Below are positions 8,270-16,976 of a stretch of 64,000 nucleotides of DNA, one piece after another (the stretch's first letter is position 1; each line of letters begins with the position of its first letter). Source of the stretch: an uncultured Lachnospiraceae bacterium (GTDB lineage Bacteria; Bacillota; Clostridia; Lachnospirales; Lachnospiraceae); contig CANQYY010000001.1 in assembly GCA_947628225.1 (NCBI GenBank), positions 62,001 to 126,000 of the forward strand. The letters run 5' to 3'. The position numbers and the translations under genes are program-made. Under the pieces are notes generated by a model, which saw nothing but the letters and a program-made list of their open reading frames with translations, did no database searches and was not told where the DNA came from.

Positions 8270-9077
8270 GTTCATTGGAGCGAAAATTGCAGGAAAAACG
8301 TTCGTGGAGGGGTTTGCCCTGCCAGACGCTGAGATGGAAATCCTGTAGGATATCGCTTGTGAGAGTGATGGCGTTATCATACAAAAACTGTAGGCTTTGA
8401 TTGGTTTTTCTGGCATAGCTTTTGGGGAACAGCCCCATCATATGTCCCTCTAACTGCCGGTAATGCAAGGATAAGTGCATGAAAAGACGGACAAGAAAAC
8501 GTTTTATGGAGTGCCCGCCGCCGGTCAGCAGCCATTTATAAAAACGCATGCTGTACAGCGCCTCGCGGACTTCCTCGCGGGAAATCCTCAGCGGTTTGTA
8601 GGCTTTCACAATCGTGTCCACAATATGTTTGCTATAGGGTATTTTTTTCCATACGGGATAAGTAAGCGGACGGTGTCCGTCCTTGCGGATCAGATGTCGG
8701 TCAAATTCTGTTTCTATGGCAAGATGGTTATAGCCGGGACGTTGGGAAAGGGGAATAATAAAGGTATGGCATTCGCTGTCCAGCATATAATGGCATAGAA
8801 ACCCCAATATATAAGCATAAACCCCGGAATCACTGCCTTCCTTCCGCAGTATTGGCAAAAGATGATGAAGATATTTGGTAAGGGGCTGTTTGTGCTGCCA
8901 GTAACCGATTTGATTGGTGCGGAGTTTTAAAAAGGGATGATAGAAAAAAAGAAAATCCGGTCCCTGGAGTCCCGCTTCAAACTCCTCCTTGTGATTTTCT
9001 ATAATAGTTTTGATTTCTTCCGGCAGTTTGGCAGTAACCTTTCTGCCGAAGGAATGATGGGCATAAACGCTTGGCAT
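8262..9077 (-). CDS. Zinc-dependent phospholipase C-like protein
   Basis: 271 residues. The ATG at 9077 has AAAGGAGG just before it; the frame extends further upstream but without another good start. The spacing of His and Asp matches the zinc-dependent phospholipase C fold: His7/His8 (YAHHSFG), Asp41 (QGPDFLFFYHP), His71-His72, His96-Asp100-His104 (HYMLDSECH), His118, Glu122 and Asp126. There is no signal peptide, unlike secreted toxins such as alpha-toxin, so this is probably one of the cytoplasmic members common in Clostridia whose substrate is unknown. It is divergent from pgeF. Confidence 0.75.
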   Translation of the reverse strand: MPSVYAHHSFGRKVTAKLPEEIKTIIENHKEEFEAGLQGPDFLFFYHPFLKLRTNQIGYWQHKQPLTKYLHHLLPILRKEGSDSGVYAYILGFLCHYMLDSECHTFIIPLSQRPGYNHLAIETEFDRHLIRKDGHRPLTYPVWKKIPYSKHIVDTIVKAYKPLRISREEVREALYSMRFYKWLLTGGGHSIKRFLVRLFMHLSLHYRQLEGHMMGLFPKSYARKTNQSLQFLYDNAITLTSDILQDFHLSVWQGKPLHERFSCNFRSNEPC

Positions 9078-9162
9078 ATTGTTTCCTCCTTTTAGAAATA
9101 GTATATCAAATCCCGATAAAAATATAAAGGGCAAAATATCAGGAAAGGGAAAAAGAACGCTT

Positions 9163-10008
9163 ATGAATATAATCCAAAAAGAAAAGGACGGTGTAGTCTA
9201 TCTGACGTTTCCTCTGTTTGAGGCAGAGGGAATCTGTCATGGCTTTTCCACAAGAGAGGGCGGCGCCAGCAGGGGGGCTCTTGCTTCTATGAACCTGAGC
9301 TTTAGCCGGGGCGACGACCCGGAGCGCGTAATGGAAAACCACCGGCGTTTTTCATCGGCGGTGGGCTATGAGGCAAGCCGTCTGGTGTTTACCAATCAGG
9401 TGCATGGAACGAATATCCGAAAAGTAGACCGCGCGGACTGCGGCGAGGGGATTTTCCGCCCGTTAGACAGCGCGGGGGCGGACGGGATCATCACGCAGGA
9501 TCCGGAGGTGGTTTTGATGGCGTTTTTTGCCGATTGCGTTCCGCTGTTTTTTTACGATAAAGGGACAAGGGCGATTGGTGCCGTGCATGCCGGGTGGCGG
9601 GGAACCTTAAAGAGAATCGGGGCTTGCGCCGTGGAGCGGATGAGAGAGGAATTTGGCACAAGGCCGGAGGATATTCTGGCGGTTATCGGCCCTTCTATCT
9701 GCCGGGACTGCTATGAGGTCAGTGAAGATGTGGCAGAGGCATTTCGACAGGAATTTCCGGCGCATCAGCAGGAAATCCTTTCGCCAAAGCCGGGAAATAA
9801 ATATCTTCTCGACCTTTGGCGTACGAATGAAATTATTTTGCGGGAAGCGAAGATCCCGCCGGGACAAATACAGGTCAGCGGCCTTTGTACCTGCTGCCAT
9901 CCGGATTTTCTGTTTTCCCACCGGGCATCGGGAGGAAAGCGGGGGAATCTGGCGGGAGCCATTACTCTGGCGAGGCGAAAGGAAGGCGGAGAGAAAACGG
10001 ATGAATAA
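9163..10008 (+). CDS. pgeF: PgeF/YfiH family protein (laccase-domain, purine nucleoside phosphorylase-like)
   Basis: 281 residues. Members of this family (DUF152, CNF1/YfiH-like) bind zinc and have been linked to purine nucleoside phosphorolysis and to editing of peptidoglycan precursors. The metal ligands are visible: His81 (NQVHG), Cys125 (FFADCVPLFF) and His142 (AVHAGWRGT). The ATG at 9163 follows AGGAAAGGGA and gives the usual family length; the longer frame starting at 9079 would run through the divergent promoter region. It overlaps queH by eight bases, so pgeF, queH and apbE form an operon. Confidence 0.85.
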   Translation: MNIIQKEKDGVVYLTFPLFEAEGICHGFSTREGGASRGALASMNLSFSRGDDPERVMENHRRFSSAVGYEASRLVFTNQVHGTNIRKVDRADCGEGIFRPLDSAGADGIITQDPEVVLMAFFADCVPLFFYDKGTRAIGAVHAGWRGTLKRIGACAVERMREEFGTRPEDILAVIGPSICRDCYEVSEDVAEAFRQEFPAHQQEILSPKPGNKYLLDLWRTNEIILREAKIPPGQIQVSGLCTCCHPDFLFSHRASGGKRGNLAGAITLARRKEGGEKTDE

Positions 10009-10663
10009 GAGAAATTTCCAGAAAGAACTGGAGGAACTGTTAAAAAAACAAAAAGGGAAAAAAAATTTGCTGTTACACTGCTGCTGCGCGCCGTGCAGCA
10101 GTTCGGTAATAGAATATCTGCGCCCTTATTTTAATATTACCGTATTTTTTTATAATCCCAATATTACTTCGGAGGAAGAATATGAAAAAAGGAAGCAGGA
10201 ATTAAAGAGATATATCCGGGAGGTTTCTTATGGAGAAGAAATTTCCATGATAGACGGCGATTATGAGCCGGAGCGTTTTTTCTCTCTGGCAAAAGGCTAT
10301 GAGAAGGAGCCGGAGCGGGGAAAACGCTGCGAGCGTTGTTTTTTGCTCCGGCTGGAGAAAACGGCAAAAGAAGCAAGGGAAAGAGGCTTTGATTATTATG
10401 CCACCACGTTATCTGTCAGTCCGCATAAGGATGCGAAAAAGCTGATGGAAATCGGGGAGCTGCTGGCGAAAAAGCATGGAGTAGAGTATCTTCCCTCCGA
10501 TTTTAAGAAACGGAACGGATATATAAGAAGCATAGAATTATCCAAAAAATACGGGCTGTACAGACAGGATTACTGCGGCTGCATTTATTCAAAGAATCAG
10601 CGGGAGAAGACAAAGGGCGGCGCGGGAAGAAGGCAGAAACGGAGGACAAAAGATGAAGGTTAA
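10001..10663 (+). CDS. queH: Epoxyqueuosine reductase QueH
   Basis: 220 residues. QueH (formerly DUF208) performs the last step of queuosine synthesis in tRNA, reducing epoxyqueuosine, and replaces the cobalamin-dependent QueG in many anaerobes. The Cys motifs for its iron-sulfur and metal sites are present: HCCCAPC (Cys27-29, Cys32), RCERC (Cys110, Cys113) and DYCGC (Cys192, Cys194). The ATG at 10001 has GGAAGGCGGAGAG upstream and overlaps the pgeF stop; a longer reading of the frame from 9653 is out of phase inside pgeF and is not real. It ends with a basic tail and overlaps apbE by 11 bases. No other queuosine genes are in the window. Confidence 0.9.
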   Translation: MNKRNFQKELEELLKKQKGKKNLLLHCCCAPCSSSVIEYLRPYFNITVFFYNPNITSEEEYEKRKQELKRYIREVSYGEEISMIDGDYEPERFFSLAKGYEKEPERGKRCERCFLLRLEKTAKEARERGFDYYATTLSVSPHKDAKKLMEIGELLAKKHGVEYLPSDFKKRNGYIRSIELSKKYGLYRQDYCGCIYSKNQREKTKGGAGRRQKRRTKDEG

Positions 10664-11642
10664 AGGGATTGCGCTCTTTTTGTTTTTTTCATTTTTACTG
10701 ACCTCCTGTGGAACGGAGCGGGTTTCAGACATCGGAAAAACTAAGAAACAGGTTTATGCGATGGATACCATTATGGATTTAACTCTGTATGGGGACGATA
10801 CCGAAAAGGTAATGGATGAGGCGCTAAAGCTGATCTGGCGCTATGAGTCGCTCTTTTCCGTAAACAGGGAAAAAAGCGATGTTGCCAGGATAAACGCTGC
10901 CGGGGGAGCTCCCGTCACGGTATCGGGAGAAACCTATGAACTGCTGAGCCGGAGTCTGGAGTTCTCTGAAGAAACAAACGGATTATTTGATATTTCCATT
11001 TATCCTCTTGTGCGGATTTGGGGCTTTACTACCGGAGATTATCAGATTCCGCCGCTTTCCCGGAGAAGGGAGGCGCAAAAACTGGTAAATTACAAAAAAA
11101 TCCGCCTGATGAAAAACAGTCAGGTTCAGTTGGAAAAAGGGATGCAGATTGACTTAGGGGCGGTTGCCAAGGGATATTTATCCCAGAAACTGATGGAGTT
11201 ATTTAAGAACCGCGGGATTTCTTCCGCGCTGGTTTCGCTGGGAGGCAATGTGCAGAGCATCGGCGCGAAAGAGAATGGGGAATTATTTCAGATAGGAATT
11301 ACCGATCCCGCGGATGGAACCGGTATTTACGGCGTACTGAAAACAAAGGATAAAGCCGTGGTCACAAGTGGAATATACCAGCGCTATTTTACGCAGGGGG
11401 GAAAGCAGTATCACCATATTATGGATAAAAGAACCGGGATGCCGGCGGAGAATTCGTTAAGCTCTGTCACGGTAGTGGCGGATAATGGGACGGCGGCCGA
11501 CGCCCTTGCCACCGCCCTGTATGTAATGGGGGAAGAAAAAGCAATCCGCTATCAGAAAAGCCATCCGGATATAGGAGTGCTCCTGATCCGCAAGGATGGC
11601 AGCTATTGGCAGTCCGAGGGGCTGGGGTTTGAAAAAGAATGA
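10653..11642 (+). CDS. apbE: FAD:protein FMN transferase (ApbE), lipoprotein
   Basis: 329 residues. ApbE covalently attaches FMN to Thr or Ser of target proteins such as Rnf and Nqr subunits. A lipoprotein signal ends in LTSC (Cys19), so it is anchored outside the membrane. Family motifs include AMDTIMDLTLYG near the start, SLFSVNREKSDVARIN, DLGAVAKGY (about residues 171-179), LGGNVQSIG and HHIMDKRTG. The start at 10653 follows GGAGGA. No flavinylation target is encoded nearby, so its partner lies elsewhere in the genome. Confidence 0.9.
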   Translation: MKVKGIALFLFFSFLLTSCGTERVSDIGKTKKQVYAMDTIMDLTLYGDDTEKVMDEALKLIWRYESLFSVNREKSDVARINAAGGAPVTVSGETYELLSRSLEFSEETNGLFDISIYPLVRIWGFTTGDYQIPPLSRRREAQKLVNYKKIRLMKNSQVQLEKGMQIDLGAVAKGYLSQKLMELFKNRGISSALVSLGGNVQSIGAKENGELFQIGITDPADGTGIYGVLKTKDKAVVTSGIYQRYFTQGGKQYHHIMDKRTGMPAENSLSSVTVVADNGTAADALATALYVMGEEKAIRYQKSHPDIGVLLIRKDGSYWQSEGLGFEKE

Positions 11643-11654
11643 AACGGGCAGAAT

Positions 11655-11720
11655 AAAAACCATGAAACGGCGGTAAAGCTCCGGCTGTGCGCCGGATATT
11701 TCCACCAATCCATGGTTTTT
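11655..11720. terminator. Bidirectional terminator between apbE and the DUF4321 gene
   Basis: AAAAACCATG and CATGGTTTTT pair over 10 bp around a 46-base interior that contains its own TCCGG/CCGGA hairpin. The T-rich arm lies on the outside for both strands, so it can end both convergent transcripts. Confidence 0.7.
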
Positions 11721-11742
11721 TTGTTTCCAATCCTGCCGAAGT

Positions 11743-12003
11743 TTAGATAAAATGATAAATAATTGCCGCGACAATAATGCCGAGGATACTGGCGATGGTA
11801 AATCGTATTGTCAGCCCAAAGGTGAGAACCAGCACGCCAATGTCCAATGTAAGGGGATGGGACAAGCCGAAACTTTTCCCGAAATTCAACCATGACAGGG
11901 CGGGAACGCCGCTTGCCATCTGGGCGATAAAACTTCCTAATACAACGCCGGCAAGAATGAGTAAAAAGAGCGCCCACGCATTTTTTCCTGCTCCACGAGC
12001 CAT
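11743..12003 (-). CDS. DUF4321 small membrane protein
   Basis: 86 residues. The ATG at 12003 has GGAGGT eight bases upstream. The protein starts MARGAGKNAW, has a hydrophobic segment at about residues 10-30, a PALSWLNFGKSFG motif, and a second hydrophobic region at about 54-86. This matches the small clostridial DUF4321 family, often found near cell-division and shape genes but of unknown function. It is a single gene in the reverse direction between apbE and dgt. Confidence 0.7.
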   Translation of the reverse strand: MARGAGKNAWALFLLILAGVVLGSFIAQMASGVPALSWLNFGKSFGLSHPLTLDIGVLVLTFGLTIRFTIASILGIIVAAIIYHFI

Positions 12004-12163
12004 AGGCAGATACCTCCGTTTTCTTTCTTTCGTTATTTTTTTCCTGTAAATAGCATACACCATTTTGAATAAATTGACAATGGCAAAGGAAGAATTGTCT
12101 GCTTATCGGCAGGTAAAAAAATAAAAAAATTTTAAATCAAAAAAAGGAAATTCCTTTTTCACG

Positions 12164-12191
12164 TTGTAATATTATAAGTGTAGGATAAAAT
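12164..12191 (+). promoter_or_regulatory. Candidate promoter for the dgt-dnaG-rpoD operon
   Basis: TTGTAA and TAAAAT are separated by 16 bp in an AT-rich stretch, with the -10 box about 40 bases before the dgt start. The boxes are imperfect but this is the best match in the 160-base gap. Confidence 0.4.
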
Positions 12192-12231
12192 TTAAAAGTA
12201 TGGCAACATTGCTTGCAGAAATAAGGTGCAT

Positions 12232-13242
12232 ATGACAATAAGGGAAAAATTAGAAAAAAGAGAACATGCGATCCTCAGTCCCTACGCAGCTTTCAGTGAC
12301 TGCTCAAAGGGGCGGGATGTGCCGGAGGAACCCTGCGACCTACGGCCGGTATACCAGCGCGACAGGGACCGGATACTGCATACGAAATCCTTTCGGCGGC
12401 TGAAGGGGAAAACTCAGGTTTTTCTTTCTCCGGAGGGGGATCATTACCGCACCCGGCTGACCCATACGCTGGAGGTTTCCCAGAACGCCAGAACGATAGC
12501 GAAGGCGCTGCGGCTCAATGAAGATTTAACCGAAGCCATAGCGCTGGGGCATGATTTGGGACACACGCCCTTCGGACATGCCGGCGAGAGAGAACTGAAC
12601 CGGATATGCCCTGAAGGATTCCGACATCAGGAGCAGAGCGTCCGGGTCGTAGAGCTATTGGAAAAGAATGGAAGGGGATTGAACCTGACAAAAGAAGTGA
12701 GGGACGGCATACGCCATCATTCTACTGCCGGGACGCCCTCCACCATGGAAGGGAAAGTAGTGCAGCTCTGTGATAAGATTGCCTATGTTAATTCGGATAT
12801 TGATGATGCGATACGGGGTAAAATAATTAAAGAGGAGGATATTCCCAAAAAGTATAAGGAAATACTGGGGGACACCCTGCGGGAGAGGCTCAATACCCTG
12901 ATCCATGATGTTATCAGCCACAGCATGGAGCAAAAGGATATTATTATGTCACAGGAAAAAAGGGAGGCGCTGCAGGGGTTACGGCAGTTTATGTTTGAGA
13001 GAGTGTATATAAATTCCGCCGCCAAGACGGAAGAGGGGAAGGCGCAGTATATGATCGGACAGTTGTATGATTATTATATCCGGCATGTAGAGCAGCTGCC
13101 GGAGGAATTTTTGAAATTGATACATACAACAGGCGCTTCCGTAGAGCGCACGGTATGCGATTTTATTGCCGGCATGACGGATCGCTATGCCGTAATGACC
13201 TATGAGGGGCTGGTGATTCCCCGTACCTGGTCGGTATTATAG
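12232..13242 (+). CDS. dgt: Deoxyguanosinetriphosphate triphosphohydrolase-like protein
   Basis: 336 residues. Dgt-type enzymes cleave dNTPs to nucleosides plus tripolyphosphate and so adjust dNTP pools. The HD motifs are clear: RLTHTLEV (His78), GHDLGHTPFGH (His107, Asp108) and LCDKIAYVNSD (Asp181). I chose the ATG at 12232 (AAGG five bases before) over the GTG two codons upstream. The gene leads a dgt-dnaG-rpoD-trmK block, an order common in Clostridia and consistent with linking nucleotide supply to replication initiation. Confidence 0.9.
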   Translation: MTIREKLEKREHAILSPYAAFSDCSKGRDVPEEPCDLRPVYQRDRDRILHTKSFRRLKGKTQVFLSPEGDHYRTRLTHTLEVSQNARTIAKALRLNEDLTEAIALGHDLGHTPFGHAGERELNRICPEGFRHQEQSVRVVELLEKNGRGLNLTKEVRDGIRHHSTAGTPSTMEGKVVQLCDKIAYVNSDIDDAIRGKIIKEEDIPKKYKEILGDTLRERLNTLIHDVISHSMEQKDIIMSQEKREALQGLRQFMFERVYINSAAKTEEGKAQYMIGQLYDYYIRHVEQLPEEFLKLIHTTGASVERTVCDFIAGMTDRYAVMTYEGLVIPRTWSVL

Positions 13243-13283
13243 AAAATAAGAAAATAGTAATTATTTCAGCAGAGAGGTTGTAT

Positions 13284-15047
13284 ATGTATTACGAAGAAGA
13301 ATTTGTAGAGGAAGTAAGGCGTCAAAATGATATTGTGGATATTATATCCTCTTATGTGAATCTGAAACGAAGCGGCAGTAATTATGTGGGGCTTTGTCCG
13401 TTCCACAATGAAAAGACGGCGTCTTTTTCTGTGAGCCCGGGAAAACAGATGTATTACTGTTTTGGATGCGGCGCCGGCGGGAATGTCTTTACCTTTCTTA
13501 TGGAATATGAGAATCTGACCTTTGTGGAGGCGCTGGAGCAGCTTGCGGAGAAAGCGGGCATGGAACTGCCGAAAAAAAGTAATTCTGCCGCAGATCGCAA
13601 AAGACGGGATATGAGGGATTCCATTCTGGAAATTAATAAACTCGCCGCCCATTACTACTTTGCCAAACTGAAGTCCGACGCCGGACAAGCAGGCTGGCAG
13701 TATTTGTTGAACCGGCAGATAAAACCGGAAACCATAGTTAAATTTGGCCTCGGATTTTCCGATAAGGGAGAGGGAGGGCTTTACCGGTATATGAAAAGCA
13801 AGGGATATCCGGATGCCATTCTAAAAGAAACCGGGCTTTTTACTTATGACGAAAAACGGGGAGCATATGATAAATTCTGGAACCGGGTTATGTTTCCCAT
13901 ACTGGACAGAAATAACAGGGTTATCGCCTTCGGAGGGCGCGTTATGGGAGAGGCAAAGCCCAAATACTTAAATTCCCCGGAAACTCTTGTTTTTGATAAG
14001 AGCCGGAACCTTTACGGGCTGAATTTTCTTCACGGCAAACAGGAGGGGGGCGTGATTATCTGTGAGGGCTATATGGATGTGATCGCCCTGCATCAGGCGG
14101 GCTTCACGAACGCGGTTGCCTCTCTGGGCACGGCATTTACCAGCCAGCACAGCAGCCTGCTGAAACGGTATACGGATCTGGTATATTTGTGTTACGACAG
14201 CGACGGAGCCGGCGTCCGCGCCGCCCTGCGCGCGATTCCTATGCTGAAGGAGGCGGGCCTTCGGGTAAAGGTCATTGATATGCGCCCTTATAAGGATCCG
14301 GATGAATTTATGAAGGGACTTTCCCCGGAGGAATTTTCCCGGCGGATAAAAGAGGCAAAAAACAGTTTCTTTTATGAGGTTGATATAATAAAAAACGAGT
14401 ACGATATGAAGGATCCGGAATCAAAAACGCGATTTATGAATGAAGTTGCCAAAAAATGCCTAACCTTTGATAATGAGATAGAAAGAAATAATTATATCGA
14501 GGCCTTTGCCAGAGAATATGGGGCGAGGTCGGAGGACTTCCGCAAATTAGTCGCCTATCACAGCGCAAAAATGGCGGGGATTGATTACGAGAGAAGGAAG
14601 AAGGAGAGAAAGCAGAATGCTTCCGGGAGCCGAGAAGATGGAATGGCAAAAAGCCAGGGGGTTTTTCTTACCTGGCTGTGCAATGATTTCAGTCTGTTTG
14701 AAAAGACAAAAGGAATTGTCAGCGAGGATGATTTTGTCGACGAACCCTATCACCGGGTGGCTGAATTGATGTATGAGCAATACCGGACCACGGGAAAAGT
14801 AGAGCCGGCAAAGATTGTCAGCCAGTTCCAGAGCCGGGAGGAGCAATCTCTTGTGGCAGGAATCTTTAATAAAGAGTTAAAGGAAATAGACAGGGATTCG
14901 GGACAAAAAAAAGCAATCAATGAAGTAGTGCGCAATATTAAGAAGTACAGTCTGGATTTTCGCAGTAGAAGGGTAACGGATTTGGCAGAGCTTCAAAATC
15001 TGATAGAAGAAAAAAGAAAACTGCAGAATTTACAACTGGATTTATAA
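13284..15047 (+). CDS. dnaG: DNA primase
   Basis: 587 residues, normal length. The N-terminal zinc finger is CPFH...CFGC (Cys38, His41, Cys59, Cys62). The TOPRIM catalytic core shows Glu261 in CEGYMDV and Asp305/Asp307 in CYDSDGAG. A helicase-binding domain occupies roughly residues 440-587. The start at 13284 has AGAGAGG six bases before; a TTG two codons upstream overlaps that site. DnaG makes the RNA primers for replication together with DnaB. It sits 41 bases after dgt and 40 before rpoD, in what looks like the macromolecular synthesis operon. Confidence 0.97.
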   Translation: MYYEEEFVEEVRRQNDIVDIISSYVNLKRSGSNYVGLCPFHNEKTASFSVSPGKQMYYCFGCGAGGNVFTFLMEYENLTFVEALEQLAEKAGMELPKKSNSAADRKRRDMRDSILEINKLAAHYYFAKLKSDAGQAGWQYLLNRQIKPETIVKFGLGFSDKGEGGLYRYMKSKGYPDAILKETGLFTYDEKRGAYDKFWNRVMFPILDRNNRVIAFGGRVMGEAKPKYLNSPETLVFDKSRNLYGLNFLHGKQEGGVIICEGYMDVIALHQAGFTNAVASLGTAFTSQHSSLLKRYTDLVYLCYDSDGAGVRAALRAIPMLKEAGLRVKVIDMRPYKDPDEFMKGLSPEEFSRRIKEAKNSFFYEVDIIKNEYDMKDPESKTRFMNEVAKKCLTFDNEIERNNYIEAFAREYGARSEDFRKLVAYHSAKMAGIDYERRKKERKQNASGSREDGMAKSQGVFLTWLCNDFSLFEKTKGIVSEDDFVDEPYHRVAELMYEQYRTTGKVEPAKIVSQFQSREEQSLVAGIFNKELKEIDRDSGQKKAINEVVRNIKKYSLDFRSRRVTDLAELQNLIEEKRKLQNLQLDL

Positions 15048-15087
15048 AAGATTTTTCGTTGCAGATGCAGCAGGAATGGAGGAAAAC

Positions 15088-16221
15088 ATGGAAAATAAAA
15101 ACACAAATGCAGAAGAACAGCACAAGATTCTTGAGGTAATGAACAGCTTAGTGGAGGCGGGGAAGAAAAAGGATAACATCCTGGATTTCGATGAAATCGA
15201 CAAAGCCTTTACAAGCAAGGGAATCGAACTGGATGCAGAGAGAACGGAGAAGGTTTTTGAGTATCTGGAAAATAATGGAATTGTCGCCATGGTTCCCGAC
15301 AGCGATGCCGATGATGAAATAATCCTCGATGTGGATGATGAGCCGACGGAGGAGGAGTTGGAAAATATTGAACTCTCTGTCCCGGACGGCGTCAGCATCG
15401 AGGACCCGGTGCGGATGTACCTGAAAGAGATTGGAAAGGTGCCTCTTTTAACAGCCGATGAAGAAAAGGAGCTGGCGATGCAAATGGAGGCCGGGGATAT
15501 GGAGGCGAAAAAACGTCTGGCGGAAGCAAATCTCCGACTGGTCGTTAGTATTGCCAAGCGTTATGTGGGGCGCGGCATGCTGTTTCTCGATTTGATTCAG
15601 GAGGGCAACTTAGGCCTGATTAAAGCAGTGGAAAAATTTGATTACCGCAAGGGTTATAAATTCAGCACCTATGCTACCTGGTGGATCCGTCAGGCTATTA
15701 CAAGAGCCATTGCCGATCAGGCAAGAACCATCCGTATCCCGGTTCATATGGTGGAAACGATCAATAAGCTCATCCGTGTCCAGCGGCAGTTATTACAGGA
15801 GCTTGGCAGGGAACCATATCCGGAAGAAATTGCGGAAAAAATGAGTCTTCCGGTGGAACGGGTTCGGGAGATCCAGAAAATTTCTCAGGAGCCGGTATCG
15901 TTAGAAACTCCGATTGGAGAAGAGGAGGACAGCCATCTGGGCGATTTTATTCAGGATGATAATGTCCCGGTACCGGCAGAGGCGGCGGCGTTTACTCTGT
16001 TAAAGGAACAGCTTGTGGAAGTGCTGGCAACGCTGACAGACAGAGAGCAAAAGGTACTGCGCCTTCGTTTCGGGTTGGATGACGGCAGGGCGAGGACGCT
16101 GGAGGAGGTAGGAAAGGAATTTGATGTGACCAGAGAGCGCATCCGCCAGATTGAGGCGAAAGCGCTGCGCAAACTCCGCCATCCCAGCCGCAGCAGAAAA
16201 TTAAAGGATTATCTGGATTAA
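15088..16221 (+). CDS. rpoD: RNA polymerase primary sigma factor RpoD/SigA
   Basis: 377 residues. The ATG at 15088 is five bases after GGAGG; the ATG at 15076 overlaps that site and is rejected. Region 1.1 is acidic (to about residue 95), region 1.2 has [11 protein letters not shown], region 2 contains [24 protein letters not shown] and [14 protein letters not shown], region 3 follows, and region 4 has [15 protein letters not shown] and the helix-turn-helix [19 protein letters not shown]. It recognises the TTGACA/TATAAT promoters seen throughout the window. Its stop overlaps the trmK start by one base (TAATG). Confidence 0.97.
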   Translation: MENKNTNAEEQHKILEVMNSLVEAGKKKDNILDFDEIDKAFTSKGIELDAERTEKVFEYLENNGIVAMVPDSDADDEIILDVDDEPTEEELENIELSVPDGVSIEDPVRMYLKEIGKVPLLTADEEKELAMQMEAGDMEAKKRLAEANLRLVVSIAKRYVGRGMLFLDLIQEGNLGLIKAVEKFDYRKGYKFSTYATWWIRQAITRAIADQARTIRIPVHMVETINKLIRVQRQLLQELGREPYPEEIAEKMSLPVERVREIQKISQEPVSLETPIGEEEDSHLGDFIQDDNVPVPAEAAAFTLLKEQLVEVLATLTDREQKVLRLRFGLDDGRARTLEEVGKEFDVTRERIRQIEAKALRKLRHPSRSRKLKDYLD

Positions 16222-16976
16222 TGGAGCTCTCCGGACGGTTGCAGATGAATGCGGATTTAATCCCGGAGGGCAGCGCGGTCTGTGATATCGGCTGCGACCA
16301 CGGATATGTATCGATTTATCTGGCACAAAAAGAAATATGCTCCCGGATAATAGCAATGGATGTAAATCCGGGTCCCTTGGAAAAAGCGAAAAAAAACATA
16401 GAGCAGGCGGGATGTTCGGGAAGGATCGACTGCAGGCTCAGTGATGGGATGGAAAATCTTATGCCGGGAGAGGCAGATACTCTTTTGATTGCCGGCATGG
16501 GAGGCATGCTGATTTCCCGGATTTTAAAAGAACATAAGGAAATTCTTGAAAAAGTCCAGACCCTCGTGTTACAGCCTCAGTCGGATTTGGCGAAGGTGCG
16601 AAAGACGATTCACATGCTGGGATTTTGGCTGGAGGAGGAAAGGATCTGTAAAGAGGGCGGAAAATATTACTTCGCTTTCCGCGCCAGAAGGGGAAGGGAA
16701 GGAAAGCCCTACACGCAGGCAGAATATGAATACGGGCGTATTTTAGCCCAAAGAGGGGATTTGCTTTATGGGGAATATTTATCCGCTGAGAAAGACAAAA
16801 CGGAACATATAAGGGACAAGCTGCGGCATACAAAGACAGAATCGGCAAAAGAAAGAATCAAAGAGCTGACGCATATACTGAATGGAATAAGTGAAACACA
16901 GAGGTGTTTTGAAAGGAGTACAAATGGAAACAGAAACGATAACGATAACGCTGGAAAAGGAAACGGTCGCCTGTAA
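16221..16976 (+). CDS. trmK: tRNA (adenine(22)-N1)-methyltransferase TrmK
   Basis: 251 residues. TrmK methylates A22 of tRNA using S-adenosylmethionine. The cofactor motif is VCDIGCDHGYVSIYLA near residues 20-35, with AMDVNPGPLEKA and the family motif LLIAGMGGMLI around residues 87-97. Its start overlaps the rpoD stop, the usual clostridial and bacillar arrangement. The C-terminal part is helical and runs into the next gene with a 53-base overlap. Confidence 0.9.
   Translation: MELSGRLQMNADLIPEGSAVCDIGCDHGYVSIYLAQKEICSRIIAMDVNPGPLEKAKKNIEQAGCSGRIDCRLSDGMENLMPGEADTLLIAGMGGMLISRILKEHKEILEKVQTLVLQPQSDLAKVRKTIHMLGFWLEEERICKEGGKYYFAFRARRGREGKPYTQAEYEYGRILAQRGDLLYGEYLSAEKDKTEHIRDKLRHTKTESAKERIKELTHILNGISETQRCFERSTNGNRNDNDNAGKGNGRL

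Noticed and set aside
9653..10000. Extended N-terminus of the queH frame
   Set aside because: It lies out of phase within pgeF; the family start with ribosome binding site is at 10001.
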